Source: Strigamia acuminata (taxonomy: Eukaryota; Arthropoda; Chilopoda; Geophilomorpha; Linotaeniidae). From it: a stretch of 64,000 bases of DNA. The first letter of the stretch is position 1, and each line of letters begins with the position of its first letter. The DNA lies in the NCBI GenBank assembly GCA_949358305.1, contig OX442324.1, forward strand, positions 2,035,501 through 2,099,500, in the 5' to 3' direction. A program made the translations under genes and the position numbers. Positions 1 to 13,187 of the stretch are shown here, piece by piece. Under the pieces are notes generated by a model, which worked only from the letters and a program-made list of their open reading frames with translations, made no database searches and had not been told where the DNA came from.

Positions 1-132
1 TTTTTTTTCCTCAATTTCCTGGAATAAAATAAACAATAATACAGTTTGCGTCATTTAATTTTTCTTTGACGATTCTGACCGAGTTCGTAACTTAATTGTT
101 ATTATTTCTTTTTCTATATTTTTTTATTTTAG

Positions 133-3100
133 TTGCACTTGCACAGCTACAGATTCAGCTGGAGAATTTAGTGAATCTGATAAAGAGAAGAAAATGGAGA
201 AGAAAAAGGCGTCGAAGCGCAAGAAGACGCAAGAAAGGTTACCCAAATTGACCGTGCTAAATGTCGACGGAATGGTGGTGGAATGCCATTTGGAATCGAC
301 CAAACAAAGAACCGTCACTTTTAAATTTGACGTGAGCGACCTTGTGCCTGGCGACATCGCGAATAATTTGGTATTGTTTAGATTTTTGTGTTTTCATGTA
401 ACCGTTTGTGACGTGAAATGAAATTGTTTAGGTTGTGTCGAACTTGCTACCAGAACAGTACGCCGATTTCTTGAATGAACAGATCCAAGAAATCGTTCGA
501 CAAGTTAAAGAAAACCCAACGAAAATACCATCGTTGAACTACGAAATATTGACTAGTCCTAATTCACAACGAAAAAACTCGACGCGGAGAAGCCAAGGCC
601 GAGACATGGATCCCGAGAAGGTGAGTTTGAAGTTTACAAGAGAAAAGATTAAATGTTTGATTTCAACTTTTTTTTTTTTAGATGTCGTCGAATGAGGAAG
701 TTGGTGTTCAAAGTTCTCCCATACGAAAACTCAGTCAAACATCTGCATCTAATGTTCCAGTTTTGCAACCGGCAATCTCAACGGCAGCTCAACAGGTACG
801 AGAGAAATTTCGAGAGAAGGAAGAAAGGGAAAGAGAAAGAAAAAGAAAAAGCAAAAGAAAAAGCAAAAGAATAGCCTACTGTATTTCTTACCGTAGGTCT
901 CTCGATTTGTTTGATTTTTGGAAAATTAAGCGTGCAATTTCTCGTTGCAAAGTCTGAAATTTGGTAGCAATCGAGGGATCCTTACTGTATATTTGGTATG
1001 CACGTGCACCTGAGAGTCGATCCAAATTGAGCAGTAGTTGGACGTCGTCGTTATTTTTTTTTTTGCCCTAGTTGTGATGCATGGCTGATGTGATGTGTTC
1101 AATTGTCTGTTTATTATTTTGCTTGCTTATACTTTTAGCCGTTAAAGTTGACACGCTTCGTTGTCAGCCCTGTGCACGAACTACACACAGTTGTTGATTC
1201 CTGTGCAAGGTCATTTGTTACATCAGATGTACAAACTCAGGTGGGAGAAAAATTAAGTTAAAAACAGAATCGTTAAGGGGCGCGCGTAACTGGCGCGGCC
1301 AGCCACGAGTGCGACACGGAACACGCGCCGTGCGTGGTGCGTGTTCCGTTTCGCGCTTGCCACTTGCGCGCCAGCTATGGCGTTTCATTCTTAAACTCGG
1401 TTGAATTGCAGTGAGAATGGAGAGTGGAGAATGGATGTGTAATGATTGTTTGTTCTGTCCAATGTCCGAGCCTACAGCAGGTTTGGACTGTGCGTGACAC
1501 GTTACATAAAGCACTTGATTAGTTAAATTGATTTAGTTGTTGAATATTGAAGCCTAAAGTTACGCTTTTTGCTTTCATGAATGCAATCAAGTTATTTTAG
1601 CACAAATCTGTTATGAGTTGTACTTTCGTTTCGGCTGCTTTTTAAATTCTAGAACGTAGATTTGCACTGGCTGTGGCTGCACAATTTCTCATTTTGTTGT
1701 TTTACGTCGTATTTAGATTTAGAAAATATGAATTGCATAATTTTCAAACTGAAGCAATAAATTTAAGGATATATCCTTGAGTTATTTTTATTTTAAATTT
1801 ATTCCTTGGGAGTCATTCACCTCAATCAGGTGAAGATTGTGCTTAAAGTCTAGACCTCCTGAGTGAGGTGAACTCCCAAGAGGTGCCGACGCCCAAGAGA
1901 AAACTAGGTGAACTCAAATGGAACAATGCGAGTGAGTCGCATTCGCACTTCGCACTTCGCAGCATGGTTTTTGGGTGAATTAATACAGCAACTAAGAGAA
2001 ATGAGACTTTTTCACACCTGGCCAGGACATTTGAACATGAATGAATTTTGTTAGGGAAGTCACGTGACAATTGACAGATGAAGTGTGCGTGTGCGTGTTT
2101 TTCTTTTTATTTTTTTCATCTTTTTAATCATTTTCGAAATGTAGTGAATATGAAAAAATGAAGATATGTATTTGCTTTGAATTAGTTGCCTCTCGATGCC
2201 ACTCAGCTAATTCCAGCAGTTTCTTCGGGTGATTTTGTACCGACAGAAACGGGTAGCACCGAGACGTACCGAAGTAGCAGTAATGCGGAAACTCCCTTGT
2301 TAAGCCAGGGCAGTTTGGATCTTGGGTACGTGGAAATGTGAAAATGTGCTTTGATTTCAATTTTTAATCGTTGATTGATTGATTGATTGATTGAATGTTT
2401 GATGTTGAATTTAGGCCAACGACACTTCATCGACTAGTCCATCAAGCTAGTTTACCAGTGGACGTGTTGAATCAGAAAAAGCCTTTTCAGATATGTGACG
2501 CCGATGCTTCTTCACACGTGAGCAATCACACCATTCTACCACAAGTGGCGGCAACATCAGTGGCTCATCCTGACTCAGGAGTACGTATTTGAAGTATACT
2601 AGACATAAATGGCATTTATTAAAGTGGGGAATTTGTTGCGATTGATTCATTTCTTAATTAACCAACTACTACTGGTTTAGTCCATTACAGTTCAAGCATC
2701 ATTGCCTAGCCAGTCAGTTAGCGCTGTATCAACACCGGGGAACGGTCAAGTGCCAGTGCCAGTGCCAGTGCCAGTACCAGTACAGTTAATGGGTACGGCG
2801 TCTTACGCTCAACCGGTACAAGCCCAGTTGGGTGCCCAGCAGTTGGGTGCCCAGTTGAGTGCCCAGCCTGCTGTACAGCAGCAGCAGCATGCGCAGCAGC
2901 TGCCACCTACCGTAACTCAGCAGGTAAGTCGAATAGCGTGAATAGTTTAGAAAAGTGAATTATTCAAAGGGTAGGTCAGAGGACATTTTACAACAAACAT
3001 GAAAACAAACAAAAAGTTGAAATACCTAATTGAACATAATGAATGCTCAAGTTGATGCTTCGACTGTATACAGTAGAATGCAAATGGTTTGAATTGAATT

Positions 3101-6100
3101 TGGAGTAAATGAAAATGATGATAAGCAAGTGAATATGCAAACGTAGAACCTGTTATGTATTGCTTGCAGCTTGGCGGTAGGCGGAGACCGGAGTTGTGTG
3201 CAACGGAACCTAACCTACAGAGAGAGAATCAATCCTTTGTGTTTGGTGTAATAGTTTTCTGTTTTAGAGTCAGCTTTGTTTGTAGAAGGTGTCAATGTTG
3301 ATTGGTCCTTTGTCTCCTGTGATGGTTTCAGCCTGAAGCAGGCCGTGCTACGTCCCAGTTTCACCCTCTGCTTCAACCTAATCCAAGTGTTCATCGCCGG
3401 CATTCAGCAGCGGATTTTCTACTCGTAGATGTAATGTTTATTTTCATCAACATTTTCTTTTTCTTTATCTTTTCTCTTTTCTTCATTTTTCTTCACTTTT
3501 TTTTCTTTTCCATTTTGGGTCTTCCTGATGCAAAATGAACTCGCTTCATGACGGATTGGAATTTAGAAACATTAAAATTTTAAAATACTTTTGATTCACA
3601 GATAGATATGTGATGGAATGTAACGAAACGGTTGAAACTCCAAATTTTGAATGTAACTTACTTTGTCTGCATTCGACGCAAATTTTCCTAAAATAATGCG
3701 TTTAGGCTGGTTTAAACAAGTTGAACCAGACTAAATGTGCTGGGCCGATCTGTGTCCCGAGTTGCGAACCACTCGGCTGACTCTTAAGGTGGGTTCACAC
3801 TTGTGTTCACACTTGTGTTCACACTAGGGGCGACGCAACGCAACGCAAGAAAAATGTAATCAAACGCAACGCAGAGTCTGTTCACACTGTAGGGCACGTG
3901 TGAACAGAGCTGCAACAATTGATGTTCCGTCTGGCCAATCGGATGGTTTCAATGAAACCTGGAATTGATCTAGTTCTAGAACTAGTTGCAGAATCCGAAA
4001 ATGGCGGCCTGTTTGCATGTGGCAAAGTCTCACCAACCAAACGTGAATCGACGAGAGTTGAAGTCGATCGTGATTGGTTGGCCGCAAGACCTTTCCTTGC
4101 GTTGCGTCGCTTACTTCAACTCGGAGTTGAAGCAGGAATTGGCGTCAACGTCAAGAATTTTTGGACGCAAGCAGCTTGCGTTGCGTCAGTTTTCTTGCGT
4201 TGCGTCTAGTGTGAACACAAGTGTGAACCCACTTTTAAGAAGGAAACAACTGCTGCAGTAAAAAAACGGCATTTTTAAACTGTCTAACTTAGCAATTTTA
4301 AACTGACTTTTTGAATGCAGTAACTGATTCTTTGTGGTTTTGCCTGCTTGGTTCTGGTTAATGGTGTTAAAGAGATTGTTTCCTAACATTCATCATTTGT
4401 CTTTGTCTACAAATCATGATTCAATAAGATTTAGAATTCTAAAGCTTGATTTTGAAAGCTTTGGTTTGAAAAACATGAGGTAAAAGCAGCAGAATACCGG
4501 CAGTTCATTTTGTTGACAATTTGTAATCGTAGTTTTTTATTCTGTGCTTTTTTTTTGTTTCTATGATTTTATTATTAATCATAAATCCTTTTCAATTTTG
4601 TTCAATATTGTTTTATAATTTTTGCATTTATTTGTTATGTCTAATTAATAATTGCACTTCAAGCACTATTAAGCAAACTATTCAGAATACAATTTCCATG
4701 CACACGTTGAAATAATAATAATAATGATAAAACTTCTTTCTGTTAGTGCTTTAAAATTAGGCTTGGGAACACATGGATTTGGCTTGGAATTTGTGTGTAA
4801 TTGTTTACTACCATGTTTTCTTTTAAACTTCCAGATATTTTGAAAAGAGCATAGAAAACATGAGATGCTGGGTCCATTTAAGTGACTTATCTCTTAATTA
4901 TGACTCAAAATGCATCATATGTGCTATGAAAGTCTATAAAGTCATTTTGGCTTTTAAGATTGAAATTTCACCCATTGCTAAGTCTTGTTTACGACTTCAA
5001 AATATAATGCTCGGTTCACACTGTGCACACTAGCAGTAAGAAATAAGAGTACCGCAAGAGCAAGGTTTATTGTGGCAGAGGAATAAAGGCAGTACAAATT
5101 AAAGTAGTTACAGCACCAAGAAGAAGCAAGTATGAAAGAAAAGAACAACTTTGCAACATGAAATGATCAGTTGACATCATGTTAGGTGCCTTCAGTTAGT
5201 GAAGGAAGGATGGAGGTCACTTTTTTGGAAGTCATGATTGAAGAAAGTCAGCATTTGAAAGTAGATTGAGATGCCTCTTCTCTTTCAATTGGTGTGCATG
5301 CGCACACGATGCACGAGACGAGTTAGATCGGCCGCCATAGCAATGAAAACACGAATGCTCACGCTTCACCTTTTAAGTCCAATGGCTGCGTTCATTCAAA
5401 AGTCACTTTTTTAAAAGGAAAGCATGGAAAAGTCACTTTTCCTTTCATGAATTGAATGCATCTAATATTACTATGCAGTGGCGGATTAATGCAAGATGTG
5501 TGCAAATGTTGGGCAGAAAATTTTAATTTTTAGCCGCAAATGCTAATTTCTGCAAAAATTAAACATTTCATGCAGGAAAATGGACCATTAAAGTAGATTT
5601 TTTTCAGTTGTTTGAGTGAAAAAATTAATTTTTGACAAAATATTATTGTCCTTTTTAAAAAAAAAAAAATAGGGTAGTAGGTCGGGGCACCTGGGCACGT
5701 GCCTACTTTGCGTTATGGGTAATCCACCATTGCTACTATGTGCAGCAAATGAAATAAAATTCTAATTGCCTGTCCGGTATTGCTACGTACTAATAAGTGT
5801 AAACTTGAGCTTTGTAACTTTCTTACTGCTGTGAACACAGTACGAACGTAACACAATACGCACAACAGGTCACCGTGCTCTTGTTAAACAATTTTTTTGT
5901 TTAACGGTTCATGTGCTGATGAGATTTTTGTCAATTTGTCGTTTCCGTGTGAGTGAATTAAAATTGAGTCAAGTGAAAATGTTTCTGAAGTTTCTGTTCA
6001 GATTACAAGGCAAATGTTGCATTGCATGTCAGCAGCGAAATGCTGTCCCTTTCACTATAGTTTAACTGACAAGATGTGAGTGAATCGTGACCGTGAGTGT

Positions 6101-9100
6101 GAAAAAATGGACTTTGAAAGTAATGAAATTGAATATTGTATTTCACAAAGGGGTTGCACAAACACCCATTAATAAATACAATTGAAAAATTTAATATACA
6201 TGCTAAATTTAAAATGAAAAAATTTAATCGTGATTAAAGTAGTAGTTCTTCAAATACTTAAATGCTGCAACGATTCGGAAACCGTGAGACATAACAATTA
6301 ATACTTTCGTATGAATTTTGTGCAGGTTAACTACAGAGGTCAAGACTTTCCATCATCTTCGCCTAATTTTTGTTATTACACTTATTTTTTCTTTTAAGTT
6401 ATTGAAATGAAAATGCAATTTGTTGGCTTATGTTTCAAAAACATCAAAATTTTAATTGTTTATTTCTATTTATTATTTATTTTTTTTTATTTTTATTAAG
6501 CATTTTTCTGTTTTGTGTATTACTGATTTTGTCTTTGCGTGTAGCATCAACGCTACTTGGATACCTTAAGTCAGTATTGCCAACTGCATCACACCATTGG
6601 TGGTCAGTTGGGAGAGGTTGCACATATCAAAATTCTGCCCGCCACTGGGCCCACGTCTCCAACATCTCCCAAGCGGAAATTGTTGCAGGTTAGCGTGAAA
6701 AAAAAATGAAAAAAAAAAAAGAAGAAAAAAAAAACAAGATATATAACATTGTTATAGTAATAAAACTAGATTCAAATGAAGAACATGATGACATATTCAC
6801 ATGCTGCAATTTTCTGACCTGTCAGCAATCTCCTCTACTGCTTCACTGTAAAATCATTTAAATTGCCAATTGCAACTTTCTTTCTTATTATTATTATTAT
6901 AATTATATTTTGGTGAAAACAGGTACTTTTCACAATTCTGCAGCTGAATGCTACGTTTTTGTTTTTTTGCTTTTTTAAAGCGTTACATATATTCATTTCT
7001 GTAATGGTCTAAAGAAATGGTTACTTTTTACTAGGTCTTGGTATTTTGCAAGTTTTGCTTCTCACCTAATATTTGTTTGTGCTTTGATTTTTACAGCTTA
7101 CTGGTGATCATCTAACTTTATTGCTTGTACTGTGCTTCACACCAGTTACATGCAGTTGAAAAAACATCAATTGACTATAAATCACTTGAATTAAATCGAA
7201 ACATGCATTTGTTATTTGATGTTTGATTTCTTTTCTGATGTTATTTGTAGACTCAGTTACTTGCTCAGGCAGCAAGTGCTGCTCAGTCTGGAACAGCTAG
7301 CCAAAAGAATATGCCACAGCAAGTGCAGGTGACTTTGGATGATCAAAGAATAAGGAAACAGAGTTCGGCATTGGAAAATCTTAAACAAGTAATTATAGAA
7401 AACCCAAACGGTCCAGGAAAAGGGGACAAGGGATGGTAATGATGAAAATAACTAGTCAAAACGATTTTCTTTCCATAAATACTAGCATGCACTGAATTTT
7501 GATTAAATATGAAATTAAATAATAAAATGCAATGTCCAACATTAATTAGTCAAAAAGTGATGTGATGGTTTTGGATATTTGTTTTAATGTTGAATATTTA
7601 CTGGTTATTTTGATCATTTTGAAAAAATTCAACAATGTAAAAAAAAATGGTTTTTACCTACTTGAATGATAAAAAGGTTTGGGAATGGGCTTTACCAAAC
7701 GTGTCCGGACCACACACAACTGTACGTGAGTTAATTGACTAAGATTTGAAAATTGTCTATATAGGAGCTTCAAAAATTGCATTCTCAAAGTGCAATACCA
7801 ACTCGTAAAGACTCTACGAACTTAGGTCCAACTAATCAAGTCGCAGGTGGCGCAACAGTAGTGACGCAAGCACATCCTCAAGTGCAAGTATTTGCGCAAA
7901 CGCAGACTGTACAGAGCTGTAAGGATGACGGAAGTTCGCAGCAATCTGCAGCAAGTCTTGTGTTAGAGTCGTTGCCTTTCACTGAAGGTGAGTTGAGATA
8001 AGTTAAGATAAGTTGTAAGTGTAAAATATTAATAGTGATTTATTTCTTAATTTACTCTTAGGCGATACGATTGGTATTAACACAACTGTGGTTAGTGACA
8101 ATATACCTAACACATTTTGCCCAATAGATAACAGCTCAACTGTTGTAGAGACAGAAAGCGATGATAATGTCGAAACTAGTTCAATGAAAACGAAAATTTC
8201 TCGTTTTCAAGTTAGTTTAGTAAGAGATGATCCAATCACAGGTTTGTAAAAAATGGGCTTGTAGTAGTTGTTCCAATTGATTTGAGCATTAAAGTCGTAG
8301 TATATTCTGCGCGAGTGCGAGCGAACGAGCGTTTGGAACAATGATGGTGTTCAGAAAGACTAGGCTTATCATCAAATTCCAGTTTGAGTGTAATCTTTCT
8401 GAATACCGTCATTTAATTGTAGGAAATGAAAAAACAATGTTGACACGCTTACCATTTTGAATTTGCAGACAGTTCATCTCATTGCAACCAAGAAGACGAT
8501 ACAAACAGCGACACTCTTACCCAGGATACAGAATCTCTATCATCATCATCCGCTATAAGCAAAGGTCGCTTCTCGGTGGTGCGGGTCACAGAAAGCAATG
8601 AAACAAGTCCATCGCTTTTGACTCCTTTTGAAAGTCCATCAAAAAGTGATGACTATGGCGTTAAAAAACAATTGCCTAACGCTGCTCAAGAGTCGGAGGT
8701 AATAAATGTTGAGAGAATAATTGATGTTTAGTTCTGGGCGACGAGAATTGGGGAAGAGAAAGATAGAAAGAAAGATAGAAAGAAAGAATTTGCTCGCGTT
8801 TTGGTTGATGACTAATTTCTTTTTGTTTTGATTTTGCTTATTAAACAAAGTAGCAATTCCTTGGACACGTAGTAAAATGAGGAATATTTATTTAGTTTAG
8901 TTTAGTTATTTAATTTAGTTTTGTTTTGTTTTATTTTTTGTTTTGTTATTATTTTGTTTATTTAATTTTATTTTATTTAGGACGCTTTATCTGTCCAACG
9001 GAAGACAAACCGTTCCATGTCAGTTCCTGCACCCTGTGTTGGACGATTGCCATCCAACAATCCTAATGTTTCAAGCATGACAAATTCACAGAGCAGTTGG

Positions 9101-11233
9101 CAGATGTCTGATTTATCCCAGCTGCATGATAATCGAGAACTGCATGTGTCTTGCGATTCGTCGTTCCAAGTAAACGGATCCAAAGCAGGGAAGCACGTCT
9201 CGACGGATTTGTCGCCGGCAATGCTGGAGTCGGCATTGGCGAGCATAATGCGGGGTGCGATGACCAACATATTCAATGCGCTGAGTGCGTCCGATAATCA
9301 TTCGGCCGCGAGGTGCAGCAGCACCGAACCGGGACCGGGGCCGGGGCCGGGCCCGGGACCTGGACCTGGACCGGGACCGGGACAGGGACACGCGGCAAAG
9401 ACGGTTTGTGGGAAAGATTCGACGCTGCATCGCAGCACAGTCATTTATCGGGAAGTCGGAGTTCAGACTGAGAAAGTTTACGTGAAAAATGTCGGTATCA
9501 ATACACCCAGGTTAGCTCAGCGTGCACACAACCAATTCCAGGGTAATTCTCTTCATAAAATGAAAAGCGAGACGTCGCTGAACGTGCTCGGCCTGCCGCA
9601 ATTGGAACACAAATCGCTACCGACGTCTCCCACTCTGTCGCCGTCTTGCCACTTGATGCCCGACGTGCATCTAACTATACACAGTTCGACCAATAGCAGT
9701 GATCTATCGAAGCCGAAACCAAAACGGCCGAACCAGTTGACCGTCTCGGCTCCCTTGCCGCGTGCGAAAAGCTACGCTGACATTTCTCAGTTATCTCATT
9801 TGAACGCGAGTTTTAACGTTGATGAAGCGAGGTGCGATTCGTCGGGCTTGGCTCGAGCTCATAGCATGTGGGAGATGACGTGCATGGAGAAACCGGCTCG
9901 CAGCGCTAGTGCCGCTGAATCTTCGAGTAGCACTATAACGCGATTGACACGGCCTGCCAGCATTTCTGATATAACGCAGTTGTTGGCCAATTCGCGCAAT
10001 AAAAACATGCTGGAAGTCGGCCGTACCTTGCCGTTTCGTCAGTTTTTGGTAAGAAAAGAAAAATTAAATGAAATGAAATGAAGTGAAATGAAATGAAGTG
10101 CTGTCGAAATAAGTTATAAGAATCGAGGGTAAAACGATTATGATTATATCACAAGTGCTTTAACACAGCACGAGTGGTATTAGGAAAGCGAAAACGAGTT
10201 TGAATCAACGTCATTTGTTTTTCTTTTTCTTTTTCTTCGACAGTATGCTTTAGCGGAAGATCAGAACCAAGCAAGCCACCAGCAGGTGGAAGAGGATGAT
10301 GACGATGAAGATGTGTTCAATGACGATAATTTCAAATGTATTTTGGCGAGGTATTTATTTATTAATTTAATGTAATGTAATTTAATTTAATTTATTAATT
10401 TGTGTATTCTTGTTGACAGGCAACAAAAAGAGCGGGAAGAGCTCGAGGTCCGACATAGGTTTGAAATCGAGACGTTTCGTCGGGGACTAAAGATTCAGCA
10501 GCATTTGTCTCACGACGAAATTCCATCACCTTCTTCACCCAAGCTTGGATTGCCTGGTCTGAGTGTCCCTGGGCCTTCGCGTGTGGCCAGCAAATGTTCG
10601 ATGGGAAGTGTGGCGAGCGCAACGGCCAGCCAATCGCCGCCTCGCTCGCCGTCGATATTCCTGCAGCCGTCTACTGTGCCGAACGCCACCACACTGCGAC
10701 CCAGCATGCAACGATCGAATTCCGAGGGCATGTACAACCAATCTCCCGCAAAGAGTGCAAAAGCGAAAACTCTGACGGACGATCTTCTGCGATTGGTGCA
10801 GGGATTGAGCACCAGGGGAAAGCTGGGCACCAAGGACGCCGTGTCCGAGCCGAAACTGACGCTCAACGACCTGATTAAAAGCAAACAGTTGCAGCAGGAC
10901 AGCAATTACAATAGTGTGAACACGAATCAAATGGCCAGTGGTCCTCAATCTCCACAATCTTCTCCGGCTCTGAGTCGCAAACAATTCAATTCAACGCCGA
11001 TGACGTCGATCGGGTCGCCATCCAGTGGCGGCGGTACTGCGTTCAACCTACCCGGCTACCACCAACAAATGATAGGCAATTTCCCCAAGCAAGGTGCTTC
11101 TTGGAGTGGACTTCCACACGGTGTTAATGTAGCCACTTTGTTTCAGCTTATGCAACAACAGCAACAGCAACAAAATTCTTCAAATATCAGTAGTGATTTC
11201 GGCTCGCAGGACCATAGTACTTCAAATAAATGA
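133..11233 (+). CDS. WNK: WNK (with-no-lysine) serine/threonine kinase, C-terminal portion (5' end outside window)
   Basis: WNK kinases regulate cation-chloride cotransporters through SPAK/OSR1. The kinase domain lies left of the window; what remains matches the long C-terminal tail in order. Exons: 133-370, 432-620, 682-795, 1139-1240, 2186-2325, 2415-2580, 2681-2923, 3332-3430, 6545-6688, 7251-7388, 7765-7987, 8062-8241, 8469-8698, 8981-10048, 10244-10350, 10420-11233; about 1,397 codons, frames joining throughout. The first two exons encode a PF2-like/CCT domain (LTVLNVDGMVVECHLES, then VTFKFDVSD). RFxV-type SPAK/OSR1 docking motifs follow: RFVVSPV (exon at 1139), RFQVSLV (8062) and GRFSVVRV (8469). 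The last exons hold a short charged coiled coil (QQKEREELEVRHRFEIETF), a conserved TLTDDLLRLV block and GASWSGL, all typical of WNK tails. Other exons are rich in Gln, Ser and Pro, including (PV)n and (GP)n runs. Exon 3332-3430 is the least certain. A poly(A) signal (AATAAA) lies near 11395. Confidence 0.93.
3788..4234. mobile_element. MITE-like element with TTAA target duplication, in a WNK intron
   Basis: The two ends are inverted copies of each other: the left begins GGTGGGTTCACACTTGTG and the right ends CACAAGTGTGAACCCACTT. The subterminal ACGCAACGCAAG-type repeats are also inverted. TTAA flanks the element on both sides (3784-3787 and 4235-4238), as expected of piggyBac-type insertion. 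The left end carries an extra copy of the CACACTTGTGTT unit. There is no transposase frame, so this is a non-autonomous element. The superfamily call rests only on the TTAA flanks. Confidence 0.8.
5476..5732. mobile_element. hAT-like MITE with 8-bp target duplication, in a WNK intron
   Basis: The left terminus CAGTGGCGGATTA and the right terminus (reverse complement CAATGGTGGATTA) form imperfect terminal inverted repeats of the CAGTGGCGG type common in hAT elements. Flanking octamers TTACTATG (5468-5475) and CTACTATG (5733-5740) differ at one base, as in an 8-bp hAT target-site duplication. The 257-bp body has no coding capacity. Confidence 0.78.
8341..8412 (+). ncRNA. Pre-miRNA-like hairpin in a WNK intron (candidate)
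   Basis: A 72-nt inverted repeat starts ATGATGGTGTTCAGAAAGA and ends TCTTTCTGAATACCGTCAT. The outer 19 positions pair continuously, allowing two G-U pairs. Pairing continues inwards with isolated mismatches for about 8 more positions and leaves a loop of 15-20 nt. It sits in the intron 8242-8468 on the sense strand of WNK. A short palindromic transposon relic is the alternative. No match to a known miRNA is claimed. Confidence 0.35.
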
Positions 11234-13187
11234 CACGAGAAGCTGTGCAAAATAATCTTGTACATTTTAGGATTTTGCTTGCGGACTTTTTTGGTATAAA
11301 CGAGAAGAGCAGATTTCTATTTTTGCCCGGGACATGAATCGGAATTAATTTCTTACGAGCATAGCCTAGTTTAATATGGAAGAAAAGAAAAGGAAATAAA
11401 AGAAAATAAATAAACTACTAACTAAGTGGTTTCGTCACTTATTGAAAATTCGAGAGTTCGGAGAGTTTCAAACATTTGATAATAATAATAATATCATTTT
11501 AATTCCACATATGCAGCTTTTAATCAACAAATTACATTAGTGTCCAACTTAATTCTCTCGACATCTTAAGTCAATACCTTTTGCAATGCGTTTGAATCGG
11601 AAAAAAACTCTACTGAGTTGATAACAACTAACTTGTCTTTTTTTTCTTCCTCGTCCCTGTCTTCTTTTTCAACGTTTTATTTTCTACCTACCCGCCTAGA
11701 ATTCACTCTTATTTTTATTTTTATTTTTATTTTTATTTTTATTTTTATTTTTATTTTTATTTCGCTATATGATTATTATTACCTTTATTATTATTGTTAT
11801 TAATGATTACATGTAGAAATGTAATCAAATTTAAATTCGCTTTTTGAATTGGAGTAACACTGCAAATAATTATCTGTTTTATTGTAGTCTGGAGATTTTT
11901 CAGTGATATTAAAAGTTGTATCCGGTCATGCTAACATGATTTATTTATTATTAAGTGTCTAAAACATGAAAATTTGATTACGATTATGCCTCCACTAACC
12001 AACTAAAATTCTTGATGAAGAATTGATATTTTTTTTTTTTTTTTTAATATTTTTTTTTTTTTTTTTTTTTTGCAAATTATGTATTTTTAAAAGAAAATTA
12101 AATATATATATTTTTTTTAAATATTATTTGCTGCAAGATTCAGAGGAAGTTTGAGTGAAACACTCAAACTTGAATTACTTTGAATTGCTAGGAACACTTA
12201 TTACGGTAGTAAAATTCGAAAATAGAAGAAAAAACTGAAACTTCAGAATTTGTTATTTGGCAAAATTAATCATAGGTATCTTATTTTTGGGTAACTATTC
12301 CTGGTATCCACAGATGTGCTGAAAAAAACCTTACCAAAAGCAACCGAGCATGTAAATATTCTCGAATTCCTACCTTGTTCTTTGTACATAACCAGCAGAA
12401 GTGTGACAACACTGGAGTAAGGAAAGTAAATTCACGAATTTAGTCTCCTCCATCCGACTAAAAGATGTCATGGTGGATGGTATTCCAAAATTACACCCGA
12501 CAATTTTGTTTTCTGGCTTTGGCAACCCTAGAAATCTTGCAGCGCATTTGTTTTTTCATGACTATTGAATGATCAGCCACTAGTGTGCAGCAGCAATGAC
12601 ATAAAACCTGTTGAGAAAATTGACCCACAAAGTACTTAATCGAAAATGTATAAAACGATTTCAGACAAAAAAACAAAACAATTCTTTTCCATGTTTCCAA
12701 AATATTAATAACGCAGTATGAAAAATTATGAAATGAGCATGAGGTGAAAGAGCACGAAGTGATGATATGACACGAGGTGATGTCAATTAATCACGGTCTT
12801 TATTTTATTGCTTCCTTGTCAATATTCTTTTCAAGATCTATTAGATGTGGATTAAATTATTGGCAAAATGACAATTGAAGTTCCTGTTCTGATTTTCTGA
12901 ACGAAACTCATAATGAATTTTTGACTTGCAACTGAAATTTTATGATAATTAACTTTATTGAACTTTTATATATACATATATAAACTACAATATCTGGGTA
13001 AAAATGCAATTGCATAACCAAAATTGAATTTCTCATTATAAAACATATTTCGATTGTGATATAAACACTTGGTTCAAAGTGTAACAAACTTGCAACAGTT
13101 ACCGTAAAATAAAATAATCTGTCTTATTACAAACAATATCCGTAACAATAATTGTGAATAATTATAATGAAAATCGTGCAGCCGTTT
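11234..13187. other. WNK 3' UTR and convergent WNK/MGLL intergenic region
   Basis: This region begins with the WNK 3' UTR, with AATAAA-type signals near 11395-11412. It also holds an (ATTTTT)n microsatellite (about 11711-11762), long T tracts (about 12029-12072) and a perfect 11-bp-arm hairpin at 12147-12171. The end nearest 13187 is the MGLL 3' UTR on the other strand. No protein gene is visible. Confidence 0.7.
12147..12171. repeat. Perfect short hairpin, 11-bp arms and 3-nt loop
   Basis: AAGTTTGAGTG, then AAA, then CACTCAAACTT: the arms are exact inverted copies. It lies downstream of WNK and upstream (on the + strand) of the MGLL 3' end, between the two convergent genes. Its role is unknown; it could be a structured 3' UTR element or a relic of an insertion. 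Confidence 0.85.

Noticed and set aside
3170-3245. Possible extra WNK exon starting LGGRRRPELC after a CAG acceptor
   Set aside because: Its only reasonable donor leaves a phase that gives a stop codon in the next accepted exon (3332-3430), whereas skipping it keeps the frame.
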